Positions 36,603-45,133 of a stretch of 50,724 bases of DNA are shown one piece after another (within the stretch, counting starts at the first letter, position 1; every line of letters starts with the position of its first letter). The position numbers and the translations under genes are program-made. The notes under the pieces were generated by a model. That model was not told the origin of the DNA. It was given only the letters and a program-made list of their open reading frames with translations, and did no database searches. This stretch comes from Coriobacteriaceae bacterium AM48-5. GTDB lineage: Bacteria; Actinomycetota; Coriobacteriia; Coriobacteriales; Coriobacteriaceae. The stretch spans positions 1-50,724 of the forward strand of contig JAQEDJ010000013.1 of NCBI GenBank assembly GCA_027669525.1, in the 5' to 3' direction.

Positions 36603-37994
36603 TTACTCTTCCTCAACGTGATTGATCACAGCACCCTTGGTGTGGATGAAGTTGGGGACGAAGGCAACGACCAGAAGGACAGCGAGAATCGCGTAGACAC
36701 CGGTGGTACCGAAGGCCTCGGCAGCGCGGCCAAGCGTAATACCAATGACGGAGAAATCGAAGTCGCCGAACGTAGTGTTCTTGAAGCCAAAGACGTCAAG
36801 AACGGGCAGGAGCAGAGCCGGGGCAAAGGTGATGAGCAGGCCGTTGACGAAAGCGCCAAGAGCTGCGCCCTTGCGACCGCCGGTAGCATTGCCGTAGATA
36901 CCTGCGGTAGCACCGCAGAAGAAGTGGGGAACCATGCCCGGGATGATGAAGATGCCCAGGGTAGCGCCCACGATGAACATACCGACCACGCCACCGATGA
37001 AGGAGGCAACAAAGCCGAGGATGACGGCGGTGGGAGCATAGGGGAAGAAGACGGCGCAGTCGACGGCGGGGATGGCGCCGGGGATCAGCTTGTTGGAGAT
37101 GCCCTGGAAAGCCGGGACCAGGTCGGCAAGAATCATACGAACGCCGTTGTAGACGATAGTGACACCGACGGCGAAGGACAGGGCACAGGTCAGGGCATAG
37201 ACGATTACATTGTCGCCGCCAGCGATCTTGGTAACGACCGCAGGATCTGCGATGTAAGCGGCGAAAGCGGTAACCAGGTAGAAGAAGGCCATGGTAAGAG
37301 CCGTGGAGATGGTGGTGTCGCGCAGGAAGGAGAACTTCTCGGGAACCTCGATCTTCTCGGTGCTGTTCTCCTCGGCGTCCTTAGCAAAAAGCGTACCGAC
37401 TGCAGCGGAGATGTAATAGGCGAGTGAACCGAAGTGGCCCATGGCGATTTCATCGCCATCGGTAACCTTCTCGGTGAAACGCTGACCAACGGCGGGAAGC
37501 ATAGCGCTCACGAGGCCCAGGAACATGCCGCCCACGATGACAAGCTGGACATCCTGGAAGCCAGATGCCTGCAGAACGGCAGAAAGCAGGCAGGCCATAA
37601 ACATGCTGTGATGGCCCGTCAGGAAGATGTACTTAAACTTGGTAAAGCGGGCAATGATAATGTTCACGACGTAGCCGAGAATCAGGATCATCATGGTCTG
37701 AACGCCGAGGACGCTCTGAGCCATCGAAACGACGACCTCGTTGTTGGGCACGACGCCGGTGATGTGGAAACCGGTCTCGATGAAGGTACCCAGCGGAGCA
37801 AGGTTCTCCTGAACAACAGCGGCGCCGGCAGACAGCATGATGTAACCAAGAATGGGCTTCAGGGTGCCCGTCATCACCTTGTGGGCAGGACGCTTAAGCG
37901 CGACAAGGCCCACAAAGGCAAATAGACCCATAATCCACGCTGGCTTGGTCAGAATCGATTGGATAAACTCAAGTATGGGAAGGATGGCTTGCAT
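36603..37994 (-). CDS. PTS EIIC, ascorbate (UlaA/SgaT) family
   Basis: Membrane permease of the L-ascorbate-type PTS, 463 residues with about ten or eleven helices. Typical segments are KPILGYIMLSAGAAVVQENLAPLG near the N-terminus, IFLTGHHSMFMACLL, and DCAVFFPYAPTAVILGF in the second half. ATG 37994 follows GAAAGGAAG; the longer frame is not supported. It is the last of four genes of the operon starting at 39583. The usual ascorbate catabolic genes (UlaD, UlaE, UlaF) are absent, so the sugar may not be ascorbate. Confidence 0.9.
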   Translation of the reverse strand: MQAILPILEFIQSILTKPAWIMGLFAFVGLVALKRPAHKVMTGTLKPILGYIMLSAGAAVVQENLAPLGTFIETGFHITGVVPNNEVVVSMAQSVLGVQTMMILILGYVVNIIIARFTKFKYIFLTGHHSMFMACLLSAVLQASGFQDVQLVIVGGMFLGLVSAMLPAVGQRFTEKVTDGDEIAMGHFGSLAYYISAAVGTLFAKDAEENSTEKIEVPEKFSFLRDTTISTALTMAFFYLVTAFAAYIADPAVVTKIAGGDNVIVYALTCALSFAVGVTIVYNGVRMILADLVPAFQGISNKLIPGAIPAVDCAVFFPYAPTAVILGFVASFIGGVVGMFIVGATLGIFIIPGMVPHFFCGATAGIYGNATGGRKGAALGAFVNGLLITFAPALLLPVLDVFGFKNTTFGDFDFSVIGITLGRAAEAFGTTGVYAILAVLLVVAFVPNFIHTKGAVINHVEEE

Positions 37995-38065
37995 CTGCGC
38001 TTCCTTTCTCTCTAACGTGGGCGCGTTTCCCTCTTCCACAGGGAACCGCCCTTTTTTGTGCCGCT

Positions 38066-38341
38066 TTAGGCGTTAGCGGCGGCCGCCTTGATTGCCTCGA
38101 GGGCGTCTTCGCGGATCTTCTTCTTGTTCACATAGCTGCGAACGATCACAACGTTGCCGTGGAGCTCGGGTGCGAGCTCTTTAACGGTGATGAACAGATC
38201 CGGATTTGCGGAAGAAGCACCGTTCAGGTCCATAGACTCAACGTCGGCCTTGATGCCCTCCTCCTCGCAAAGCTCCTCGACTTTGCCAGCGAGCATCAGG
38301 CTAGACCCGATGCCGTTTCCGCATACGGTGATGATATGCAT
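38066..38341 (-). CDS. PTS EIIB, lactose/ascorbate type
   Basis: A 91-residue cytoplasmic phosphocarrier. The P-loop CGNGIGSSLML near the N-terminus carries the phosphorylated Cys (residue 7). It takes phosphate from the EIIA encoded upstream and passes it to the sugar bound by the UlaA-type EIIC. ATG 38341 has GAGAGGAAGG upstream. A small hairpin at 38390-38403 separates it from the EIIA gene. Confidence 0.92.
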   Translation of the reverse strand: MHIITVCGNGIGSSLMLAGKVEELCEEEGIKADVESMDLNGASSANPDLFITVKELAPELHGNVVIVRSYVNKKKIREDALEAIKAAAANA

Positions 38342-38389
38342 GGCAACCTTCCTCTCCTACACGTGACGGTTTTCCGTCTATCCAAAAGC

Positions 38390-38403
38390 GGCGACGCATC
38401 GCC
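38390..38403. promoter_or_regulatory. Small intercistronic hairpin between EIIA and EIIB genes
   Basis: GGCGA-CGCA-TCGCC, followed on the minus strand by GCTTTTGG. It may tune the relative amounts of EIIA and EIIB. Confidence 0.35.
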
Positions 38404-38416
38404 GTGCCATTAAGGC

Positions 38417-38863
38417 CTAAAAGAATGAACGCATGGTCTCCAAAACCTGCTCGGGCGTATCGCATGCGCTGAGTTTGGCAACGCAGTCATCGTCCTCGAA
38501 CATCTGCGAAAGCTCCGCCAAGCAACCAAGATGAGCCTTAGGGTCGGGCGCGCAAATACCCACGAGCACGTGAACCGGATCGAAATCCTCGTGTCCAAAC
38601 GCAACGGCTGGGTCAAGCGTGACGATACAGATCCCCGCTTCACTCACATTGCCATCTGCCTGAGCGTGGGGCATGGCGATGCCCTCTTCCAAGACCATAT
38701 AGGGGCCGAATTTGTGAACCGATGAAATCATGGCGTCGACATAGCTCTGGTCGCATTTGCCAGCGTCTACGAGCAACTTACCGCATGCCCTGATCGCTTC
38801 CTCCCAATCGGAGGCCTCGACGTGGCAGGCAACAAGCTCGGGCTTAAGAAGATCGGTCAGCAT
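38417..38863 (-). CDS. PTS EIIA, mannitol/fructose (EIIA-2) type
   Basis: A 148-residue phosphocarrier. The active His lies in GIAMPHAQADGN, the standard EIIA-2 context (PHA), and ICIVTLDPAVAFG follows as the usual strand. It accepts phosphate from HPr. It starts nine bases after the stop of the second transaldolase gene, so it is part of the same transcript. Paired with an UlaB/UlaA-type EIIB and EIIC, as is common in ascorbate-family systems. Confidence 0.9.
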   Translation of the reverse strand: MLTDLLKPELVACHVEASDWEEAIRACGKLLVDAGKCDQSYVDAMISSVHKFGPYMVLEEGIAMPHAQADGNVSEAGICIVTLDPAVAFGHEDFDPVHVLVGICAPDPKAHLGCLAELSQMFEDDDCVAKLSACDTPEQVLETMRSFF

Positions 38864-38872
38864 GCTCGTCCC

Positions 38873-39583
38873 CTACTCCTCGGGCAAGATATGAAAACCA
38901 AGCGCCTGAACGTCGCGGGCAAAGCCCTTGACCGTATCAAGCGAGTACTCAAGCAAATCTTTCCCGAAATTCTTGCGCTTGGCAAGAATGGCATTGGGGA
39001 CCGTAATGATCTGGCATCCAACGGACTCCGCCTGGAAGATATTGAGGACCTCGCGCGTAGACGCCCAGAGAACCTCGGCAGCAGGCTTAACGGCAGCCTT
39101 CTTTACGGACTCCGCCATGAGGGGCAGCGGATCGACGCCGGTATCGGCAATGCGACCGGCAAAGATGGACAGAATAGAGGGGGTCTCGGCAGAAACGGCA
39201 TCGACGAACTCGTCGACCTGCTCGGGCGTGAAGATCGTGGTGACATTCACCTTGATGCCGTCGGCAGAAAGGCGCTTGACCAACGCGGCAGTGGACTCGC
39301 CCTTGGTGTTGAGCGCCGGGATCTTAACGTAGACGTTGTCTGCCCAGGTTGCGATCTCGCGAGCCTCGGCTTCCATACCCGCCTCGTCGTCGGCGAATAC
39401 CTCAAAAGAGACCGACACATCGGTAATGTGCTCAAGAACCGTCTTGGCAAAAGCGCGGTAGTCAGTCACGCCACCGGCCTTCATAAGGGAAGGATTGGTC
39501 GTGAAGCCTTGAACGTTGCCATTGTCATGCATGTCAAGCATGCCTTCGAGGTTAGCGCCGTCGGCAAACACCTTAATCGCCAT
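38873..39583 (-). CDS. Transaldolase/fructose-6-phosphate aldolase-family protein, paralogue 2
   Basis: A 236-residue class I aldolase, close relative of the product of 35573-36277: the same FADGANLEGMLDM, GFTTNPSLM, VYVKIP (Schiff-base Lys) and LWASTRE segments, with differences mainly at the surface and C-terminus (ending EE). ATG 39583 follows AAAGGA. It is first in the operon with EIIA, EIIB and EIIC, so it probably cleaves or rearranges the sugar phosphate that this PTS imports. Its upstream region carries repeated TCRAAAGC elements near a divergent DeoR regulator. Confidence 0.9.
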   Translation of the reverse strand: MAIKVFADGANLEGMLDMHDNGNVQGFTTNPSLMKAGGVTDYRAFAKTVLEHITDVSVSFEVFADDEAGMEAEAREIATWADNVYVKIPALNTKGESTAALVKRLSADGIKVNVTTIFTPEQVDEFVDAVSAETPSILSIFAGRIADTGVDPLPLMAESVKKAAVKPAAEVLWASTREVLNIFQAESVGCQIITVPNAILAKRKNFGKDLLEYSLDTVKGFARDVQALGFHILPEE

Positions 39584-39611
39584 GTTCGGTCCTTTCTCAT
39601 CTAGCACTATT

Positions 39612-39688
39612 GCTATCGAAAGCTTTCTCCTTTGTTTCAAAAGCTTTTCGGCTTTCTTTTATAAACTATTTCAAAAGCCATCGAAAGC
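39612..39688. promoter_or_regulatory. Four direct TC(A/G)AAAGC repeats, candidate DeoR operators
   Basis: The octamer ends at 39623, 39644, 39678 and 39688, all in one orientation; spacings of 21, 34 and 10 bases place at least three of them near one helical face. They lie between the divergent DeoR gene and the transaldolase-PTS operon. TTGACA on the minus strand just beyond them (39694-39699) is a possible -35 element for the operon. The rest of 39584-39931 holds the DeoR promoter. Confidence 0.5.
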
Positions 39689-39853
39689 TCAATTGTCAAC
39701 TTTCCGTGAACGGTCGAATATCGGGTGTGAACGTACTTCTTTTGGGCGGCACCTTCAGAATGAGACTCTTTATAGCCCGTCTACGTGCGAACTATCTGCT
39801 ACGCATGCATTTGTGACATGCCATTCCGTTCTTTTGATTCATTCGAATTCGCC

Positions 39854-39882
39854 TTGTTCTTTTCATATCGATACGTTATATT
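39854..39882 (+). promoter_or_regulatory. Predicted promoter of the DeoR gene
   Basis: TTGTTC (39854-39859) and TATATT (39877-39882), 17 bases apart, about 50 bases before the start codon. Confidence 0.6.
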
Positions 39883-39931
39883 TCGATTACGAAAGGCGCA
39901 TCTTTTACCTTTTGTTCAAAAGGAGCGGCAT

Positions 39932-40723
39932 ATGGCATCTACTTCAGACCTTTCGCCGGCTGAGCGCCAGCGATTTATCATGAATTGGCTGGCCGAAAAG
40001 CCAAATATCTCGGTATCCGACATCGTTCGCCGTTTTTCGGTTTCGGAAGTCACCGCACGACACGACCTCATCTCGCTGGAATCCGAAGGCAAGCTGCGTC
40101 GCGTACGCGGTGGAGCGGTATCGCTTTCTCGCTCCAACGCAATCTCGTATCCCGAGGAGCGCATCAATGTCCAAGTCGAGGCCAAGGAGGCCATCGCCGC
40201 AACCGCAGCAACTCTTGTTGATGATGGCGATGTTCTGGTAATTGATATCGGCACCACAGGCTTTTACTTCGCTAAGGCCCTCATGGACAAGCGTGAGATC
40301 ACCATTATCACCGGCGATCTTGCAATCGCGAACTACGCCAGCTTCAATCTCCCCAACGCTTCGGTAGTGCTGCTGGGCGGCTCCGTGCGCAAGGGCCACC
40401 TCTATCTCGCGGGCGCACTAACGCTCGACTGCATGAGCAAACTACATGCCGACAAGGCGTTTGTCAGTGCCGATGGATTCCACCCCGACCACGGTTTTAC
40501 CGTCGAGCACGACTTCTCGGCCATGATCAAGCATATGTACCTTACCAACTCAAACCAGGGCTACATGATGGTTGACCAGGGAAAGTTCAACAAGACCAGT
40601 TTTTATCAGTCCGCGCAGATCGATGACCTCGACGGCATCATCGTTGATGGAGACGACGAGGGCATCATGACGGCGGCGATCGAGAGCAGTCGCAGTCATC
40701 CCAAGCTCTATATCGCAAAATAG
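39932..40723 (+). CDS. DeoR-family transcriptional regulator
   Basis: Sugar-phosphate-responsive repressor of 263 residues. The HTH reads NISVSDIVRRFSVSEVTARHDLISLESEGKLRRVRGGAV, typical of DeoR/GlpR, and the effector domain has DIGTTGFYFAKAL and LLGGSVRKGHLYLAG, where the sugar phosphate binds. ATG 39932 follows AAGGAG; the upstream part of the long open frame is AT-rich control DNA. It is divergent from the transaldolase-PTS operon and almost certainly controls it through the octamer repeats at 39612-39688. Confidence 0.9.
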   Translation: MASTSDLSPAERQRFIMNWLAEKPNISVSDIVRRFSVSEVTARHDLISLESEGKLRRVRGGAVSLSRSNAISYPEERINVQVEAKEAIAATAATLVDDGDVLVIDIGTTGFYFAKALMDKREITIITGDLAIANYASFNLPNASVVLLGGSVRKGHLYLAGALTLDCMSKLHADKAFVSADGFHPDHGFTVEHDFSAMIKHMYLTNSNQGYMMVDQGKFNKTSFYQSAQIDDLDGIIVDGDDEGIMTAAIESSRSHPKLYIAK

Positions 40724-40726
40724 CTC

Positions 40727-40767
40727 AAATGGCCGGGTCGCCCCCACTGCGGGCGACCCGGCCATTT
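40727..40767. terminator. Bidirectional terminator between DeoR and HAD genes
   Basis: AAATGGCCGGGTCGCCC (40727-40743) is the exact inverse of GGGCGACCCGGCCATTT (40751-40767). The A/T ends serve both convergent transcripts. Confidence 0.85.
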
Positions 40768-40768
40768 A

Positions 40769-41594
40769 TTAAATCAACCCAAAGTGGCGCATCGCTGCGA
40801 CGGTGCCGTCGTGTGCGACGTCGTCGGTCACGTAGTCGGCGACTGCCTTGACCTCGAGCATGGCGTTGCCCATGGCAACAGCCGTCTCAACGGCGGCGAG
40901 CATGCCCAGGTCGTTGCCAGAATCGCCAAAGCCAAAGGTGCGCGCATTTCCCTCGCGGCCCAGATACGCCAGCGCTCGCGCCACGCCCACGCCCTTGTCA
41001 ATGCCCTTGGGGCTCAGCTCGCGATTCTGACCACCGGTGTTGCACAGCTCAAACTCGCGATCGATAAAGCCGTCATCGTTGGCAACGCGAGCCAGGTTGC
41101 ACGCGTTAATGCACACCTTGCCTACGCGCAAGCGGCCATCGACGCGCATCTGATCAACGCCATGCACCACGCCGGCGCCTAGCAGAAATGACTGTTCGAC
41201 ACCAACTGGCTCAAGTGAATAGGTGGCACCGTTTGTCTCGAACAACGCCTCACCGCCCGCCGCGGCAATGCGGCGCGCAAGCTCCGCGATAACGTCCTCG
41301 TCAAAACAGTCCTCATGCACCACGCGGCCCTCGACCTCGAGCGTGGCGCCCGCCATGGCAACGATGCCCGCCGGATTCAGGCACGCAGACCATCGGCAAC
41401 CAGCCACAGGGGGCGGCCCGTGCAGATAAATGCCTTGTGCCCCGCATCGCGCAAACGGTGAAACGCTCGATAACCGCCCGCGAGGGACGAACCGCCGTAA
41501 AGTCCTTATCGGTCATATCGTCGGGATCGAACGACGTCAGCGTGCCGTCCACGTCAAAAAAGAGCACAGCGGATTCGGGGCACGCATCAATCAT
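40769..41594 (-). CDS. HAD-superfamily (Cof-type, class IIB) hydrolase (two frameshifts)
   Basis: Small-molecule phosphatase, likely acting on sugar phosphates. Motif I is LFFDVDGTLTS with the nucleophile Asp, ICTGRP is motif II, and FGFGDSGNDLGML is motif IV with its acidic pair. Losses near 41459 and 41380 are repaired to ERFHRLRDAGHKAF and LRALNPAGIVAM, giving 275 codons, normal for the class. ATG 41594 follows AAAGGA. It is divergent from rlmKL across 75 bases. Substrate unknown. Confidence 0.9.
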
Positions 41595-41669
41595 ATGGGT
41601 TCCTTTCGAGGATAAGGGCAAACGAAGCATCCATCATATAATGGAGCGACGCAATCAGAGAGGTCACCC

Positions 41670-44322
41670 ATGGAATTTTACGCAAGCTGCCCCGAGGGCT
41701 TTGAGTCCGCACTCGCCGATGAGCTTAAACACCTCGGGCTTTCGCATGTCCGCCGTCTGAAGGGCCGCGCTACGTTTGAGGGCGAGCTCGAAGAAGCTAC
41801 CGCGCCTGTCTGTGGTCGCGCCTGGCCAGCCGCGTGTTTGTGGTGCTTGGGCGCTTTGAGGCGCAGGATGCCGACGAGCTGTACGACAGCGTTTACGACA
41901 TCGCCTGGGAGACTATCATCCGCCCCGGCGCCACCATCGCCATCACCGCCCGCGGCGTGACCGAGCAGCTGCGCAACACGCGCTTCTCGGCCCTGCGCGC
42001 CAAGGACGCGTTGTGCGACCGTCTGGCCGAGACCACGGGCCGTCGCGCCGATGTCGACGCCGCCGACCCTGACGTTCACCTGCTGCTTTCGCTGCGTCAG
42101 CGCCGCGCGAGCATCAGCCTGGACCTTTCGGGCGACCCGCTGTTCAAACGCCTGCCGCCCGCAGCGACCCGCGCCGGCGAGGGCGCACACGTGCTGCGCC
42201 CCGACTACGCCGCCCTGGTGCTGGCACAGGTCGGCTGGACCGCACTGTGCGAGCGCAAGCTAACGGCCGACGATTACGAGAACGAAGCCCTGCCCACGCT
42301 GGTCGATGCCTCGTGCGCCGGCGGCGGCCTGTTGCTGGAGGCAGTGAATATTCTGACCGACCGCGCCCCGGGCGCCGCACGCGAGCGCTGGGGCTTTGAG
42401 GGCTGGCAGCTGCACGACGCCGCCCTGCTGGGGCTTTGAGGGCTGGCAGCTGCACGACGCCGCCCTGTGGGAGCAGCTGCTTGCCGAGGCGCGCGAGCGC
42501 GACCGCCCTGTGGGAGCAGCTGCTTGCCGAGGCGCGCGAGCGCGAGGCGGCAGCGCGCGAGCGCCAGGCGCGCATCGTGGCCGTGGACATTGACCCCGCC
42601 GCCCGCAAGACTGCCGAGCGCATGGTCAAGTGCGCCGGTTACAAGCGCTTTGTCGATTTTTGCGCTGCCAAATCTGCCACCGTACTGGACCACGCGGGCG
42701 CCGTCGCCGGTGCCGCCGTGGTCGCAGATACGACCGAGACACCGCTGTCGCTTATGCATGACGCCATGACGATGGTCGGCGAGCTGCGCCGTGCGCCCGA
42801 GCTCGCCTCGGCACCGGTCGCCGCGCTCACCCGAGACGGATTGCTGGCCCGCGCGCTCCACGCTGAGCCCGAGCACTCGATCGCCGTCATGCCCAATAAC
42901 GAGGAGGCGGCTATCGAGGTCTGGCCCTCGCTCGATCATGCTGCCGCGGCGTTTGAAGCTCCGACCAGTGCGAACGCCGAGGGCGAGACCGCGGTCGCCG
43001 ACGACGTCATCAGCGACGAAACCGCCGCTCCCGCCATGCCCGAGTCCGCTGCCACGCTCGACCTGGGCGACGGCAAGCCGCTGCCCGTGCTCATCCCCGA
43101 GTCGGAGCAGTTCGCCAACCGCCTGCGCAAGAATGCCCGTCTGCGCCGCAAGTGGCCAAGCGCGAGGGCGTGAGCTGCTACCGCGTCTACGATGCCGACC
43201 TGCCCGATTACTCCGCCGCCATCGATCTGTACGAGGGTTGCCCGCAAACGCCGGGCCGCTGGCTCGTCATCGCCGAATACGCCGCGCCCAAGACCATCGA
43301 CCCCGCACTGGCCCAGGCCCGTATGCTCGACATTCTGGCCATCGCGCCGCGCATCCTAGATGTTCCGGCCGAGCACGTGCACGCCAAGGCCCGCATGCGT
43401 TCGCGCGGCGGCTCGCAGTACGGCAAGCAGGGCGCCGGCAAGGACGGCTCGGGCGAGCGCGCCAACATCGCGCGCCGTCGCCTGCCGCTCATCGAAGAAG
43501 GCGGTCTTACCTTTGCCGTCAACTTTGACGATTACCTGGACGTGGGCATCTTCTTGGACCACCGCGTCACGCGCAATCTGGTGCGCGAGCACGCCAAGCA
43601 GGCGCGCCGCTTCCTCAACCTGTTCGCTTACACCGGCACCGCTACCTGCTATGCGGCCGACGGCGGCGTCGAGGAAACCGTGACGGTCGACCTCTCCAAC
43701 ACCTATCTGGACTGGGCCGAGCGCAACATGCGTCAGAACGGCTTTGTGGGGCCGCAGCATCACTTTGTGCGCGACGACGTGCTCGCCTGGATTCGCGACC
43801 AGCGCCAGACGCGCAACCGCTGGGACCTGATCTTTGTCGATCCGCCCACGTTTTCGAACTCGTCCAAGATGGGCCGCCGCACCTGGGATGTTCAGCGTGA
43901 CCATGTTGAGCTTTTGGCCGGCGTATCGCGCCTGCTCGCGCAGGGCGGCCATGCCATCTTTAGCTGCAACCTGCGCGGCTTCCGCCCCGAGACGCGCAAG
44001 CTCGCACGCGCGGGCGTCGTGCTGGAGGACATTACGGCGCAGACCATCCCCGAGGACTTCGCGCGCAACCAGAAGGTGCACCACTGCTACATCGTGCGCC
44101 GCCTGCCCATCGAGGACGCCATGGCCGAAGTCGGCTTTAGCGCCGAGGAGATTGCCAAGCGAACCGAGGAGCTGCGCAACCCCGAGGCCCGCAAGCCTCG
44201 CGCGGCAGCACCCGCGCACGCGCAGGCCGGCGACCGAGGGCCGCGCGGTGACGGCAAGCCCACCTGTGCAGGTAAGCCCAAAAAGAAAAAAGTTCTACGC
44301 CAGCAAGCCCAAGGGCAAGTAA
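41670..44322 (+). CDS. rlmKL: 23S rRNA methyltransferase RlmKL (frameshifts and an internal tandem duplication)
   Basis: Bifunctional rRNA modification enzyme: THUMP domain, RlmL half (m2G2445) and RlmK half (m7G2069). The RlmK SAM motif is NLFAYTGTATCYAA and its motif IV is FVDPPTFSNSSKM. In the RlmL half, TDRAPGAARERWGFEGW and VAVDIDPAARK are present, but the NPPYG motif expected later is replaced by ADTTET. The frame is broken by a lost G near 41796, two tandem duplications at 42388-42545, a lost G near 43155 and an extra A near 44290; correcting all gives 856 codons ending FYASKPKGK. ATG 41670 follows AGAGAGG. Confidence 0.9.
42388..42545 (+). repeat. Adjacent 40-bp and 43-bp tandem duplications inside rlmKL
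   Basis: 42388-42427 is repeated exactly at 42428-42467, and 42460-42502 is repeated exactly at 42503-42545. Removing one copy of each (83 bases) restores the RlmL reading frame and the sequence GWQLHDAALWEQLLAEARE. Confidence 0.9.
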
Positions 44323-44327
44323 ACAAA

Positions 44328-44391
44328 GTTGTGGTGGAATAGTTCCTAAAAAGCCTGGTAAAGGCCCAAACAGGAACTATTTCACCGCAAC
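44328..44391. repeat. 20-bp inverted repeat between rlmKL and the response regulator
   Basis: 44328-44347 pairs with 44372-44391 at 18 of 20 positions (core AATAGTTCCT), with GCCT/AGGC in the loop. It begins six bases after the rlmKL stop and probably serves as a shared 3' structure for the two convergent genes. Confidence 0.7.
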
Positions 44392-44416
44392 TCATATTGG
44401 GATGGCGGATGCCGAC

Positions 44417-45129
44417 CTATCCCTGGATGACCAATCGGTAACCAATACCCACGTGCGTCTGGATATAGCGCGGATGCGCAGGGTCGGACTCAATCTTCTT
44501 ACGCAACGTGCCCATAAAGACACGCAGGCTCGCCAAGTCGCTCTTAGTTGCCGTGCCCCAAATCTCGTGTAGGATAAACTGGTGCGTCAGTACCTTGTCG
44601 GCGTTATCCGCCAGCAGGCACAGGAGCTTATACTCGATCGGCGTCAGATGCAGTTCCTCGCCATCCATCGTGGCGATGCCGGCATCAAAATCGATATGCA
44701 GCTCACCGGTATCGAACGAGCCTCGGAGACAACGCCGCCCGTCTGCGCATACGAAAGGCGCCTGAGCGTCGTGCGAATGCGCGCGAGCAGTTCCTCGACC
44801 GAAAACGGCTTGGTCAGATAGTCGTCGGCACCGGCATCGAGCGCGCGGATTTTGTCCGCATCCTCGCTGCGCGCCGAGACCACGATAATCGGCATGCCCG
44901 ACCATGCGCGCACCGACTCCACCACCTTGACGCCGTCCATATCGGGCAGGCCCAGATCGAGCAGCACAATGCTCGGCGCCTGCGACGAAGCGGCGGCGAT
45001 GGCGGCATGGGCGGTCTCCACAGCCATATGGCGCAAGCCGTGCGCCTCGAGCGCGGCAACAATAAGATTGCGAACGGCGGGGTCGTCCTCAACGACCAAG
45101 ATGAGCGGTTTTACGGCAGAGTTCGGCAC
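44417..45129 (-). CDS. KdpE-like response regulator, OmpR family (one frameshift)
   Basis: Two-domain regulator of 237 residues. The receiver has LVVEDDP (acidic pair), LLDLGLPDMDG (phosphorylated Asp), VVSAR and LTKPFS (Lys); the C-terminal winged helix has LTPIEYKLLCLLADN and TKSDLASLRVFMGTLRKKIE. One lost base near 44722 is repaired to SEGSFDTGELHIDF. GTG 45129 is preferred because AAGGAG precedes it. It overlaps nothing but starts four bases after the sensor kinase stop, so both come from one transcript. No kdpFABC genes are nearby. Confidence 0.9.
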
Positions 45130-45133
45130 GGCG

